Below are positions 12,133-25,877 of a stretch of DNA of 64,000 nt, piece after piece. Below the pieces are notes generated by a model. It saw only the letters and a program-made list of their open reading frames with translations. It was not told the origin of the DNA and made no database searches. Numbering within the stretch: the first letter of the stretch is position 1; each line of letters opens with the position of its first letter. Made by a program: the position numbers and the translations under genes. Source of the stretch: Nelumbo lutea (taxonomy: Eukaryota; Streptophyta; Magnoliopsida; Proteales; Nelumbonaceae); assembly GCA_022828595.1 (NCBI GenBank), contig JAKGHH010000003.1, forward strand, positions 609,973 through 673,972. Reading direction: 5' to 3'.

Positions 12133-12655
12133 ATTAAAGAAAATGTAAGATTTGGAGGAATTGGATTTCTATGGCTAGTAGCAGTAACAGGAAGAACAAG
12201 GTACCAGCTATGTTGGTGTCTCCTTCAGAAGACTGGACAAAGCTGAATTTTGATGGTAGCAGCCAAGGAAATCTGGGTCCATTAGGGATGGGTGGCGTGC
12301 TGAGAGATAAAGATAGTAATATATTAGCTTTATTCTCAGGCTCCATGGGTATAAGAGACTCTATTAGAGCTGAGCTTCTAGAGGCAGTACAAGGTATTCA
12401 GATTGCAAACCAGTTAGGAGTTCAGAATTTGCTTATTGAAAGAGACTCCAAAGTCGTTGTGGGCTGGTTAAAAAATCCGGCTTCAGTTATTTGGTGCTAC
12501 AGGGATCTTATGAGGAAAGCTAATTAGTTTTCAAGGAACATGACTACTAATTATCAGTGGGTGGGTAGAACAGCTAATACCATAGCGAATGGGTTAGCTA
12601 AACAAGGGGTATCAAGGGAACATTTAACACATTTGACCCAAAAGTTGAACTATTG
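12133..12655 (+). pseudogene. LINE RNase H fragment related to the 1.8-8.0 kb LINE
   Basis: A 5'-truncated LINE piece. The frame starting near 12171 reads LNFDGSSQGNLGPLGMGGVL, closely related to the RNase H of the larger LINE, with the acidic motif residues in NFDG, RAEL and ERDSK (the canonical E-x-D box reads IERDSK). The frame ends at a stop near 12526. The last motif continues in another frame as NTIANGLAKQ near 12575, where the usual D is N. The sequence resembles the other copy from about 7430 onward but has a different 3' end, so it is a related family member, not a duplicate. Confidence 0.8.
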
Positions 12656-12659
12656 ATCT

Positions 12660-13765
12660 TTGCCAAATAAAAAAGTAATTTCATTTTTGGTCAATTCTAA
12701 ATTATGTATTTAATATTCACTATCAATAAAAATATTTCTTGTTTATTACACTTATTTTTTAATTTGATTAATAAAAATATCATAAATGTGCCTAATAAAT
12801 TTTTTCTACATTTTTTGTAATTTTTATATTTATTTCTATTAAAAAATATTACCTATATATGACTTCATAGGTTAACCAATTTGATTCAGATGGTTGAATT
12901 GCTTAGCCACCACTCGGATAAAGAATGTAGAAAATATTGACATAGATATATTGAGTAGCATTTATTAGTGAAAAATAACTTAAATATAGGATTTAATAAG
13001 AGAAAATGGAAGTTAATACCTTAAGTATAAGACTTAATGAGAGGGGATTAAATGAGGTGAAAACTAATAATTAAAGTTACATTTTCAACCCTTACAATGA
13101 GAGATGTACTAAATACACAAATATGGGCATTTTAGTAGCCATTAAAACTGTAATAAAATGACTTTTATACCATTTCTCAAACAAAGAAATAGGAGGTAAT
13201 TTTAGTCCAAAAGAACTTTCACTTTGCATCCACACTTTTATATATAGTACAGATACAATTCAACATCAAATAGGAGGAATACTAATATAAATATAATGAT
13301 AAAATTGTTTGTATAATGGCAAAATGTTAGTAATGGCTCCAAAAAATGAATTAAGAAAAACATCTATGTAGATCCTGTAATGCTTTCTTTATACATTTTT
13401 CTTCAATTCTTAGAAGAACTCTATACAATAAAAAAGGAATTTTCAATTAAAGAGAATCTTATCACATTTGCTTTGCCCCCAGCAAGGGAAAATTCCTTAC
13501 TTTGACTCTAACCCTACTGCTATCACATAACTTTTCTTTCTGCTTATTTTTTAAGGGGTTAAAACATGTCCATTTTGCTTGATTTTGGTGTCTATGAAGA
13601 GGCTTTTGGATTAGCTATCTAATGAAACCAGGATCTTCTAAATCCAATATGAATTGGAAAGCAATGATCATTTCATTGGTAGGGGTATCAATGGAGACAA
13701 GACTCAGTTTAAAGTTTATATTCTTTGAGTCTTATTTGAAGAAAAAAAGTGGGCTAGCCACTCTC
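12660..13765. other. AT-rich stretch without recognised genes
   Basis: A, T-rich sequence with no coherent reading frame, splice-bounded exon or terminal repeat that I can support. It separates the LINE fragment from the tandem repeat at 13766. Confidence 0.5.
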
Positions 13766-13995
13766 TTCCTATAGTCTATAAATGTGCTTTTATAAATTGG
13801 CTAGTGAGTGAGTTTCGAGTATGAAATAAGAATTTGAATTTGGTTGTTGTAAGGTGTGTCCTATATTTTCTATCTTTTCTCTTCCTGTAGTCTATAAATG
13901 TGTTTTTATAAATTGGATAGTGAGTGAGATTCGAGTATGAAATAAGAAATTGAATTTGGTTGCTGTAAGGTGTGCCCAATCTTTTCTATCTTCTC
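13766..13995. repeat. Two-copy tandem duplication (about 115 bp)
   Basis: The phrase CTTCCTATAGTCTATAAATG...GTTGTAAGGTGTGTCC is followed at once by a second copy (CTTCCTGTAGTCTATAAATG...GCTGTAAGGTGTGCCC). The two copies differ at only a few positions, so the duplication is recent. No coding content is evident. Confidence 0.85.
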
Positions 13996-14764
13996 TCCTT
14001 TTTTAAAAGTGTAAGGTCATCTCTCTACTTTCCTTCTACATACAGATTTGAACTTTTTTCTCTATATCTTATTCCTATTAAGTCATACAGTGATACAGAT
14101 TTAAAATACAGAAATGAAATTACTCCCTTTCTCTCATCTTTCCAAATGTTTCCCAGGTTGAACTTTCTTTGTCTATAATCCACCCTTCTCACCAATGCTA
14201 AATCTACAAGGCACTCTCTTCCCTTCCTACATCACCAATACTTTGTACTGTGTCAGATCTCTAATCTGATACCTGTATCAGATGCCCTTTTTAGATAAAT
14301 GCTAAAATAATGATGGCTCCCATCAACAAATCCTTCATTAAATTTCATATCCATACGACAACTGGAAAATTAGTCTGACAAACAATAAAATTTCACTAAG
14401 ACATAATTCAGCTTTTGTTGAACCTTTTTTGAGAAATAAATTCTTAGAAGCTTAGCAAAAGACAAACAATTGTAAATAAGTATGTTGTTCAGCCCTTTCT
14501 GCTTCAAAAGCATCATTCCTCAAACTGTGAAGTAAGTTGAATCTGTTTTCAATAGACTTGACATGGAGACAATGAATTGAAGCGTTTAATGATCTGCCTA
14601 CTAATATCTGGTAGCTTCAGCATCTTATCACTCAAAGAGCTCCAGAAACTATTTGTCATTGACGGGTGGTATTTTTTTCCTGGTGATCTATTGATATTGA
14701 TAAGTGGTATCAACCGATACTGCCCTCATGTAATGATGAAAGCACGAGAACAAAATGGACTTAC

Positions 14765-16300
14765 CAACAGTGATGTCGCAGCCACCAAAGAATTCCCCGT
14801 CGATGTAGAGTTGAGGAAAAGTTGGCCAGTTGGAGTACTCCTTTAATCCCTGACGTAGCATTTCATTCTCTAGTATATTCAACGTTTCAAAAGGTACATT
14901 GAGGGACTTGAGTATCTGCACAACAGTATTTGAGAATCCACACTGAGGAAATTCCTTGGTTCCTTTCATGAAAAGGACCACTTTGTGTGATGTAACAACT
15001 TTATCCAATGTACTCTTCAGCTCAGGAGTTAGTGCTGCAAAGAGAAGACAAACACATGAAATGATTCAAAATTAGCAAGGAAATGAAAAGATAATTAGAG
15101 AAACCACCGAGATGTAAACAGCGTCTAACAAACAGATCATTAAAAAGTGGGAAGAAAGTCAATTGACAGATTTTTTCAATCCATGTGAGTTGTTCAAGTC
15201 AACTAGAACACCAGTCCATTGGTCTTTTTAGCTAACTGAAAGCACAATCCAGGTTCCAGAAGAGAAATTGCATAGAAATTATTGAGAGAGAAATCGGGAA
15301 GACACCTATACAGGCATCTTTTCTTGTCTATATCCATTAGGCCATTAGAAGAATTAACCATAGTCATCAAAAGATTAGTATTCATTAATACCCACGAAGA
15401 AAGAAAGAGAAACAGAAGATCATTTGACCTATACCATACCATAGTCATCAAATTTGCACTGATACAAAACCATGGCATTGCAAATGATTTGGGTGTAAAT
15501 TCTGACCAATTTTGTTTCAAATTTTAGCTTATTCTGTTTGATTGCAGTATAAATGAAATAAATTAAGATGTGAAGCAGAATAAAGTAAAATACAAAACAA
15601 ACTAATCAAGAATTTGCATTTTTTACATTTACACTCCCATGCATTTGTACTATTATAAATAAATTTGCTCTGCAACCAAATACAGCCTCAGTTTCTAAAA
15701 GTTCGCGCAAAATGTTGTGTCTTCAGCTTTACTATAATTGAGAATGATGAATAAACAACCAAAACAAGCCTGGGTTTTCATCTACCTCTTCCCAATAATA
15801 ATTGGTTACTTAAGGGGAAAAAAAGAAACCAAAGATTCACAAAATCCGATTAACAATACGGAATACCGGCGGAAGTAGCTGTTACAAACACCCGTATAGC
15901 CGTTGTAAATCCTTTCTTCGGCTGCTACAAACTACGAATGGACCCATCTTTTTGAGCCAGAGAACATCAGGTCTCTGGTTAAACGTCGAGAAAATAACCG
16001 AAAAGGCTGAGTACTACTACTACTACTACCTAGAAAGCTACAAATGAAACAAGAGATACAGAGAGAGAGAGACAGAGAGTAACCAGATAAGCAGCGAACA
16101 AAGAGGGCAATCGGCTTGCGTGCTCCTCGTCGAATCAAGAAGTTTCCAGCGACACATGGAGGAGGAAGAGAGAAATGGCGGTTGAATTGGATAAGGCGAG
16201 GGGCACTCGAGGCAACAATCTTGGATCTCTCGGGAGCTAAATCGGATCCAACAGAACATCGAGAAGACCGAAAGACCAATGATAACGCCGACGAAGACAT
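14765..16300 (-). CDS. GRXS14: Plastid monothiol glutaredoxin, GRXS14-type (exons 1 and 2)
   Basis: Class II CGFS glutaredoxin, in the family a plastid protein that binds and transfers [2Fe-2S] clusters. Exon 2 (15034-14765) encodes [14 protein letters not shown], then [20 protein letters not shown] with the CGFS active site, followed by [16 protein letters not shown] and CDIT, the glutathione- and cluster-binding motifs. Its acceptor is TTGCAG and donor GTAAGT. Exon 1 (16300-16084; an upstream in-frame ATG lies at 16345) is basic and serine/arginine-rich, as in a transit peptide, and ends VRCLS before a GTTACT donor. The join is phase 1 and gives VRCLS-A-LTPEL, close to the usual family junction. 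The intron is 1049 bp. The final exon (about 17 residues in the family) was not found downstream; reading through the donor would add about 21 unrelated residues. The gene is truncated, or its last exon is distant. Confidence 0.85.
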
Positions 16301-16400
16301 ATTCGGCTCTAAGGCTCTAGGAAAGATTGCTCCCGATAATCTCATACAAAATGATCGAGAAGAAATAAAATATAGGGTAAAATACTTAAAACTCCCCTTA
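15797..16400. repeat. Segment duplicated at 26846-27440 (right part, glutaredoxin exon 1)
   Basis: This block, which includes exon 1 of the glutaredoxin gene and about 290 bp of its first intron, recurs at about 26846-27440 with roughly a dozen differences. The homology stops at AAAATACTT on the upstream side of the gene (16388 here, 27431 there). Confidence 0.9.
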
Positions 16401-17320
16401 TGTGTAAATGCAAAACTTTATTAGTCTTTTGTTTTTTATACTGAACAAAATACTCCTTTACCGTTAATATGCTGTTACAATCCGTTAAGCATGTGGTGCC
16501 AGATGATTTATATAATTTTAAATATCTATTTTACAAAACCATTCATAATTCCTTTTTTTCAGAATATCAAAGCTGAAGGTGTTCATTTAAAACAAAGCCA
16601 AATATCTCAGTTTCTGCTCCGGTCGTGGATTACCTGTGATAATTTACTGTAATCCTTTTTTTTTTTTTGATAATTTTTCACAATAAAGAATGCTCAACTA
16701 TTATAAGGTCTCCCAAAGTTCATCATCCCTTTAAAGGAGATACTTCACCAAAAGTTTTCCGTTATGTTTCCAAGCAAATTTATCCTTGATTCTGAAAAAA
16801 ATTAGGCGCATCACAAACTTGGGATTTGTCAAGATTTGTTTCTAATTTGTCGATAAGCACATTAAAAATGTTAATTCCACCCAACCAACTTCCTAAAAGT
16901 GGGTCCTTGATGTGTCCCCAAACCTTGAATTCTTTAAAAAACTTACTTGTAAAATCAGTTACAAAACTACCAATAATCCATCCCTTACGTTTCCTTATGT
17001 TTCTTTTCTATAAAATTGGCATGTAACGTAGGATTGAAGGTGAAAGAAAAACGATAGAACCTGATATCAGTATCCAAGTCCCCCCTGCCCGAATGATGTC
17101 TGTTAGACCCACTTTTTTTTCTCCATGCATCTTGAACATCGAGCATCTGTCAACTGCAAGCACTCATATTCTTCAGGCTCCTCGGTTATTGTTTCTTATG
17201 TCGTAAGACCCTCCTTATCGAAACCTCAAACGCAGATTAAGACAACCCAACGTCCTAGAACTTAAACTTTTTCCAATGGAAAAGACATTTCCCTCTCTAT
17301 CATTCTCCTTCTATTCTTCT
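16401..17320. other. Region upstream of glutaredoxin, no further gene seen
   Basis: Holds the upstream flank of the minus-strand glutaredoxin gene and AT-rich sequence. I see no additional coding exon, and no clear TATA box can be assigned. Confidence 0.4.
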
Positions 17321-17996
17321 TGATGGAGCGCGATCCGGTTGGTTTTAGCTGTCAATGACCTTGTTTCTGAACGGGGTGGCCGTTTAAAATGCGGCCGCCA
17401 AGCGTCAGATCCCAAGTCAGTCAGGTGCGGCGCCCTCGGGCACGGACTTCCTCAGTGTCAGGCATGGTACGACTTGTTTGGTTTTGGTGCCCAGAAGGTG
17501 ATGCGGAGTGGTGAGCGCGGCGAAGCCTTGAGTTCAGAGGTATCTATGGGGCAGGTCAGTTCGACGAGGTGAATCCCGAACTGTTATAAGGTTGGCCAGC
17601 TCGGTGAGGTATATCCCGAGCTGTTACAAGGTTGGTTAGTTCGGCGAGGTGAATCCTGAAGTGTTACAAGGTTGGCCAGCTCGACGAGGTATATCCCGAA
17701 CTGTTACAAGGTTTGTCAGTTCGGCGAGGTGAATCCCAAACTGTTACAAGGTTGGCCAGCTCGACGAAGTATATCCCGAGCTGTTACAAGGTTTCGGCGA
17801 GGTATATCCCAAGCTGTTATAAGGTTGGCCAGTTCGGATTACTCTGGTTTTGGGCCAAGGGTGAGTTCGGGCCCCCCGTAGGGAGTTTGGTCCGCTGGTG
17901 TCCCCTTGTTCACGCCTAGGCTTGGCCCTTTTGCCGAACTGTCGTTTCTGCCACGTGTCGCATAACTGTGAAGTCGGGCCAAATCTTCCTTCATCA
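17321..17996 (-). mobile_element. Solo LTR of a Tat-like Gypsy element
   Basis: A 676-bp unit starting TGATGGAGCGCGATCCGG and ending GGGCCAAATCTTCCTTCATCA, i.e. TGATG...CATCA ends. The start resembles the LTR starts at 32656 and 44044, and the end shares GTCGGGCCAAATC with those at 28686 and 44900. On that basis it is oriented like them (minus). The flanking 5-mers are CTTCT and CCTCT (4 of 5). No internal sequence or second LTR is nearby, so it is a solo LTR of a diverged family. A 40-bp tandem array occupies its middle. Confidence 0.75.
17552..17838. repeat. 40-bp tandem array inside the solo LTR
   Basis: About seven units of 40 bp, each of the form AAGGTTGGCCAGCTCG..., ending TGTTAC. Two versions alternate, one with GAGGTATATCCC and one with GAGGTGAATCC, giving an 80-bp higher-order period. 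One unit near 17792 is shortened. Confidence 0.9.
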
Positions 17997-19375
17997 CCTC
18001 TATTATTAACCACTGATTACCAATTGAACAAAGTCAGAGGCAAGATTGATTGTAAGATTCAGGCTTTAAACGGGACTTAACATTTCTTCAAATATTATAT
18101 TTTGAAATTCTGAAAAAAAAAATGAAGGGTAAAATAGTTTTTTTTTATCTTTCTATTAACGGTCTTTGACCACTGTTCATTGTCAAAAAAACTTGAGATA
18201 TTTATGAGGTGGTATGCAGTCCATTTATGCCATTTTTTGAAGGGCAAATTTCTTAAGTTACCCCTAAATTTAAGAAATTTACTAATTATATCCCAACTGT
18301 TTTAATATCGTCTTAAATTACTGATAATTAACTAAATCTTTCTTACAGTAAAGACTATTTTACTCACCTTTCTCAAATTGTCGGTGACAATACTACCGTC
18401 TAAGATTTGGGGTATCCAGCTCTGTAAAAATTGTTACTTCCTACAAATCCAAGTTTGGATGGCTGGTTGTTTCTTTATGAACGAGAGCATCATGGACACG
18501 CATCCCGCTTAAATCTAAAAACTGTTGCTCTTCTGATGAAATGACAACTAGTTGAAGCATCTTCCTTCCCGATTGTATCGTATGCCGCCTCTTCATTTAC
18601 TGCTTCAAGAGAGCGAAGAAAGAAAAGAGGGAGGGAGGAGCAGAGGAGGGCACCGGAGATGGGTAGAGCAAAGGGCGATCCTGAGACCATGGAAGGAGTA
18701 GGGGATGGCGCATCTTGCTATCGCCCTGGCCGGACACAGTAGCGGCTGCCGCTGAGAGTATTGCCATCATGAAGACGAGCACGGTTTCCTAGAGTGACTT
18801 AAACATACACAAAGTTTTTTAAATAGAGTTTAAATACTTAAATATGTTTTTTTTGCTCTTACCCCACTCGACTTAAACATACCTTAATTTATCTCCTTTT
18901 TTACAATTAAAAACTCAATATTCATAAGAACAGAGATTGAGATTGATACTAGTCACATACAGTTTCTTGCTCTCAAAATAGCTTAATGAAAACATCTATT
19001 GTTCCTATCTCGTAATTTGAACAAATTTTGTCAAGATTTATGGGTCCGTTGTATTTCTTCTCTCTTCAACTCTTCATCCAAAAGTTATTTTAGCTCTTTC
19101 ACCCTAGATTGGCTATAAGAATTACTTGCCCAACTTCTTTGATCAATTTGGATAGCTTTGATTCTATCCTACACTTTACCGAACACTTTAGTCCATTTGG
19201 ATAGTTCTACCCTTAGATACCTACAATTTTCTATTACTTTATTCAGCCAATTACCATTCAAAATTGAGTCCCAAGATTTATTGATTAACACAGTTCTCAT
19301 GTGAATGCCAAATATTTTCAAATTTAGGTTGTTAGCCTCCTATATTTTTCTTTTTTTAGGGGAGGTGTTTTTGTA
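17997..19375. other. Intergenic DNA; one weak short reading frame
   Basis: No supported gene. On the minus strand 18782-18597 an open frame begins MLVFMMAILSAAAATVSGQG, which looks like a signal peptide, but the rest (60 codons) is unlike any family I know and no neighbouring exon can be joined. I treat it as chance or a gene relic. Confidence 0.35.
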
Positions 19376-19512
19376 CTCCGGATCTTTTGCCCACGCCTAG
19401 CCACAATACACCATTCCCCGTGAATTGGGAACATCTCCCCCTGCATAATACTATATAGAGGATGAGATGTTCTTCATGTGTGATTGTGATAAACACGGGC
19501 AAGAGATCCGGG
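19376..19512. repeat. Imperfect palindrome, MITE-like hairpin
   Basis: CTCCGGATCTTTTGCCC at the left pairs with GGGCAAGAGATCCGG at the right, and further in GAACATCTCC pairs with GGATGAGATGTTC. The 137-bp sequence could fold into a long hairpin. It resembles a small foldback MITE; a small-RNA precursor is possible but unsupported. The target duplication is unclear. Confidence 0.6.
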
Positions 19513-20704
19513 CTCATGTTTTTTAAGCCGAACTAGTATTACTGGTCCCTGGAAAACTGGTAATCAAAACCGACCCAAAGTTGATTAGTTAACCGGTTGA
19601 TAGGTTCGGTTAATCATCAATTCGGTTCATCGGTTTTTTATTTTTAAGCTCACGATAGGTTGGATCACGCTGACCTATTATTTTTCGAGCTTGGACAAAA
19701 TTTCAAGCTCACGAGTTCGAGCTTGGGCTTCGGGCTTTATATAAGGGTCAGGGCTCGGGCTCAAGATCTAGACCTAATGGTTGGCTCATACTCGAGCTTG
19801 AGCCTACACATTTTCTATTGATAAAGAGGCAAAGTCTGCCTGGCCAATGAACTAGTCTAATTTATATATAATGCATATCTATTAATTTATAATATATATA
19901 AAGTATATAATATATATATATATAATATATAAAATATATAAAAATATATGTATACCGCTCAGCTGTTGGTTTTCTATGTTAGTTAACCAAAACCAAATTG
20001 ATACCTTTAGTTTTTTTTAAATACCAAACCGGTCGATTCAATTAATCGAATTTTTAGTTAGATTTTAATCAATTTTTTGGTTTGGTTTGATTTTCCAGTT
20101 TTAAGGATATGGATATGCCCAGACCCTTCGGGAAAAGAGTAAACAATCATTCTTCCTTAAGTAGGTCCCACCATTCATTATTTGTTGTAACCATATCAAG
20201 GAAATTTTTTTCCTTGATATTTTCTAATACATCCCTTTTGTCCATGATTTGCTATCAATTCCGAGCCATTTGACGCTAAAATCCTTTTATTCTTTGCTAC
20301 CCTTGAATTACCCTGCTCCACTTTTATCCTCGTTTCTAAAAATCAAATTCAATCCCCTATACAAATCAACGGACCATTTTAACATTTGTAGTTCTTTGCC
20401 AAAAATCCAAAATATCGTTTTTTCTTCTTCTTCTTGTCATATTCACCATAGATAAAAGAAACATCCCATGGATCCTTCTCTTCACTAAGATCGTTATTTC
20501 TTTCACCAATTTAACTTTCATTGATGTATCAAGATCCCATGAAGGCGTACGGAATTCACCCCCAACAACCCACGTAAATCTTATTTTACATAACATCGAA
20601 CATTCAATTTTTACAAAAAAACATCACATTGGCTTTATTTTATGAAAAACTCATATAATGCTGGAACCATTGAGGGAGAGCCTTAAATCCTTAATAGATT
20701 CAAC

Positions 20705-21557
20705 TTAGGTGGTGTTTGATAACACTTTTCAGACATCTAAAGTATTAAAATGTAGTTTTTCAAATGTTAGAGGTGTTTAAAAGTATATCTAAATTTGAGT
20801 CTGAAAATTATTTTCATATTTAAAATAATAAAGCTTGGGCCAGGCACTGAACACATTCAGATGTGCTTCAGACCTGGCCAAAAGTCCAAAATACCCTTAA
20901 AGATATACTTGTATTTCTCCATCTCACCATCATCTTCTCCACTTGATGCAACGACAAACCAGCAACAGCAAGTGACTCCTCAAGCGAACCAATGGCGGCG
21001 AGTGATTCCTCCAACCATCTTCATCTTTCGTCCTAAGTTCATTGTATTCATCTTTCTTCTCCACTGAGTAGATTTTATTTGTATTAATTATTTTAATTTT
21101 TATTAAATATTAAATATTTTAATAATTTTAAGATATTATTTTTTTAATTATTAATTTTTATTACTACAATGACTTTATTACTATTTTCATTATTATTTTA
21201 ACTTTTAATAATTTATTTTTAATTTATAAATTTATATGCATTTTCATTTTTTTCTTATTTTAATAAATTTATTTTTTATTTTTTACAATTTATACATATT
21301 TTTCAATATTATATTCAATTTAATAAATTATTTTATGAAATAGTACAAGTTGAACTCAAAATTACCGAATAGTCTAATTTAAGGGTAAAATAGTAAAATT
21401 AGTGAATTTCAAATGGTGAAAGTTTGATCGAACACAAACAACCTTCTTTATTCAAAGCCTCTAAAACATCCAAAAACAACTATGTATCTTTTCAGATTTC
21501 AGACACTTAATATCTTTTTAACTTTTTCAGATTTCAGATTTATCAAACGCTACCTTA
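20705..21557. mobile_element. hAT-type MITE, 853 bp
   Basis: Ends are TTAGGTGGTGTTTGATAA and its inverted partner TTATCAAACGCTACCTTA. Flanking 8-mers GATTCAAC (20697-20704) and GAATCAAC (21558-21565) match at 7 of 8. Sub-terminal TTTCAGA repeats occur on both arms. The interior is very AT-rich and non-coding. The 8-bp duplication argues for hAT over MULE. Confidence 0.75.
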
Positions 21558-21639
21558 GAATCAACATTAACCCTTTTGGGGCTAAGAGAGAACAGTCACC
21601 CACACCCTTTTATTAGATGAAGTTGAAGTAAACTAATTA

Positions 21640-21766
21640 TGCTCCATTTGGTAGGAGTACAAATACAAATATGTAGAGCGCAAAACCTTCTATATTATAT
21701 TATTTTGTATGTATTTGTACAATACATATTTGTATTTTTGTATTTGTACTCCATCCAAACTGAGCC
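21640..21766. mobile_element. Tourist-like MITE (PIF/Harbinger), copy 1
   Basis: A 127-bp foldback with TGCTCCATTTGG at one end and CCAAACTGAGCC at the other. The flanking trinucleotide TTA (21637-21639, 21767-21769) fits the PIF/Harbinger target duplication. ACAAATACAAATATGTA pairs with TACATATTTGTA inside. A second copy lies at 41645-41772. Confidence 0.75.
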
Positions 21767-22077
21767 TTAGGCTATGTTTGATTTAAAGGAAAAGGTAGGG
21801 AAAGGAAGGAAAAGGTAGGGAAACATATACAAGGTTTGTAAAAGTTTCCCCACCTTTCCCTTCCTTTCCCTACTTTTTTCTCCATCTGACTTTGGCTTAC
21901 AATATGACCGCTTTCAAATGTAATGTTCCTTCAAAATTATCACATCTAAACTCCCCCAACCCATGCATGATTCAGGTTCCATCTTTTCAGTCCTGATGTT
22001 TCCCGAAACTTGGGAATCAAGAACTTGTTCAACTCCTGATTCTGCGTTATTTCATCTCTTGAACCGGGTTTATCCAA

Positions 22078-22660
22078 ATCTTTTTTGTTCTGGGTCTAAA
22101 ATTACAGACCCTACACGGTCTGGTTTTGTTCCAATTCCTTAATATCTCTTTTTTATTTTTTATTTTTTTGATAGGTATGCTCTACTCAAGATCTTTTCTA
22201 ACCCAATCTAGGATCCACATCCACTCAATTATTTTAAATTACTACTAGACCACTCCTCTGATCCTCACACTCTAAATTCCTAATTGCCTTTTGCTCTCTA
22301 GCCCACAAAGATTTATTTGGTTACCAATTCTCTCTACACTATATTTATTCAAGTCTTCTCCAGGTTCGTCAAAGGTACCAACTTTTTTTTACTTTCTACG
22401 TTAAATTGTTAATTAACATCTTCGAATATTGTTAGGGTTCTAAATGGGCCGGGTCAGATCTTATGGACCCAAATCGAATGGTTGTCTCCTGGAAATAATA
22501 GTCTAGTAGTGATGGTTTCGATTCTCTTCTTGATCTATTGTCCTGATTATTATTCTGGATTATCAGTCTGAAAACCAATGTATTCTGTTCAGGGCCTAAA
22601 ATTACTGACCCTACACGGTCTGGTATTGTTCCAACTCCTTAACATTTCTTGTAGAGTATT
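22078..22660. repeat. Dispersed direct repeat (about 65 bp, two copies)
   Basis: The phrase AAAATTACAGACCCTACACGG with its flanks at about 22090-22155 recurs at about 22590-22655. The copies are about 500 bp apart and differ at several positions. They may be arms of a decayed element; the DNA around them holds no gene. Confidence 0.6.
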
Positions 22661-23068
22661 CTACACTGACCAACCTAGACCCAACCCATTTACACCCTCT
22701 AATAAACTAATAAAGTGTGGGTATGAACCGTGGGTATAAATCAAACTGATTAGTTGGGACCTGGGAGTAAGGACCAACCAAGATTAACCCAAATCATGCT
22801 CTTAACTGATGTCTGAACGATAGCACATACCATCGCCATGAGCTTATTAATCAAAGAAACCGGGTTGGTTCAAGTCCTTCAATAACAATTAACACCTCAA
22901 TAATTTACATGCCGAATGGAGGCATGTACGATACGGAGTAATTAATCATAAAATTACAAGCGACTAAAGTAAAATAGGGAGAAAAATACTTCTGAACCGA
23001 AACCCATTTGAATTTACCAGAACAAAATGAATAAATGTTCAATCCGGAAACAACGGTTTTGCGGTGAA

Positions 23069-25060
<1,992 letters not shown>

Positions 25061-25169
25061 TTAACTATTCACTTTCTAAGCCTATATATGGGTAATCTAA
25101 AACAAATAAAAATATACATAACATATAGAAGTAGATTATTCAGTAGCGTAGCATAAAAGATCTTGCAAA

Positions 25170-25253
25170 TGAATCTTCAGTTCAGGTCTCCATAAACTTT
25201 CCGCATGGATTATCTCAGAAGAACGAAAGTTTTCTTTGTCATCCTCAGAGACA
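25170..25253 (-). ncRNA. snoR59: C/D box snoRNA, U59-like, copy A
   Basis: On the minus strand: box C-like AGGATGA (25245-25239), guide AAAACTTTCGTTCTT, box D' CTGA (25218-25215), and box D CTGA (25180-25177). The guide is complementary to AAGAACGAAAGTT, a conserved stretch of 18S rRNA. The base pairing with the fifth guide position from D' is the A of AAGAA, the nucleotide methylated under U59 (human) and snR54 (yeast). The outer stem is imperfect in this copy (TGTCTCT against AGATTCA). The target for the D-box guide is unknown. Confidence 0.8.
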
Positions 25254-25385
25254 TAAGAAAGATCTTTAATTATTCATTTTCTAAGCCTATATAACTAATA
25301 AATTTCTACTTGGGTAATCTAAAAAACTAAAAATATACATAGCATATAGACGTTGATTATTAATAATATAAAAGGATCTTGCAAA

Positions 25386-25471
25386 TGCCTCTTCAGTTCA
25401 GGTCTCCATAAACTTTCCGCATGGATTATCTCAGAAGAACGAAAGTTTTCTTTTAGTCATCCTCAGAGACA
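25386..25471 (-). ncRNA. snoR59: C/D box snoRNA, U59-like, copy B (best preserved)
   Basis: Minus strand. Terminal stem TGTCTCT (25471-25465) pairs with AGAGGCA (25392-25386), seven pairs including one G-U. Box C AGGATGA (25463-25457), guide AAAACTTTCGTTCTT, D' CTGA (25434-25431), D CTGA (25396-25393). The 86-nt length suits a C/D snoRNA. The guide matches 18S rRNA AAGAACGAAAGTT as in U59/snR54. Together with the neighbouring copies it could be processed from one minus-strand precursor. Confidence 0.88.
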
Positions 25472-25877
25472 TTAGAAAGATCTTTGATGAACCATTTCCT
25501 TTCAAATAAAGAAAGATCTTTGATGTTCAAACCAAGCGCTCGGAAAAATCCTAAAACGAAAGATTGGCACTTTGATTATGCCTTATTTGCTTTATAAAAA
25601 TGTAAAAAAGGCAATCTCTAAACACAACTAGTTTTGCCATATAATTTCAACACTTTAATGGCATGAACTTTGATAAATGAAACTTTAAAATTGAAACAAA
25701 CACACAATTGGATTTGAAAGAAACACTTTTTCATTGCATTAAATTTTTTATAATATTTAGTTTTTTATGTCCTCAAGACTATACAATTGATAAAATTCAA
25801 CAAGGGTACGTAAAAACAAAAAACTACATATCATATATACGTACATTAAACAACATGAACACAAAAAATGCTGACAA

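Noticed and set aside
16116..16424. Plus-strand 102-codon frame [16 protein letters not shown] and its copy at 27160-27438
   Set aside because: Antisense shadow of glutaredoxin exon 1; the minus strand joins in phase to the CGFS exon, while this frame has no domain or splice partner.
16390..18240. Possible long-TIR element around the 17.3-kb solo LTR (ACCGTTAAT and ATTAACGGT on either side)
   Set aside because: The inverted match is too short and the surrounding arms do not align by eye.
18597..18782. Minus-strand frame with a signal-peptide-like start
   Set aside because: Only 61 codons, with no known mature domain and no splice-compatible neighbour.
19376..19512. Possible microRNA precursor in the 137-bp palindrome
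   Set aside because: The pairing spans the whole unit as in a foldback MITE, and nothing points to a discrete mature RNA; kept as a repeat.
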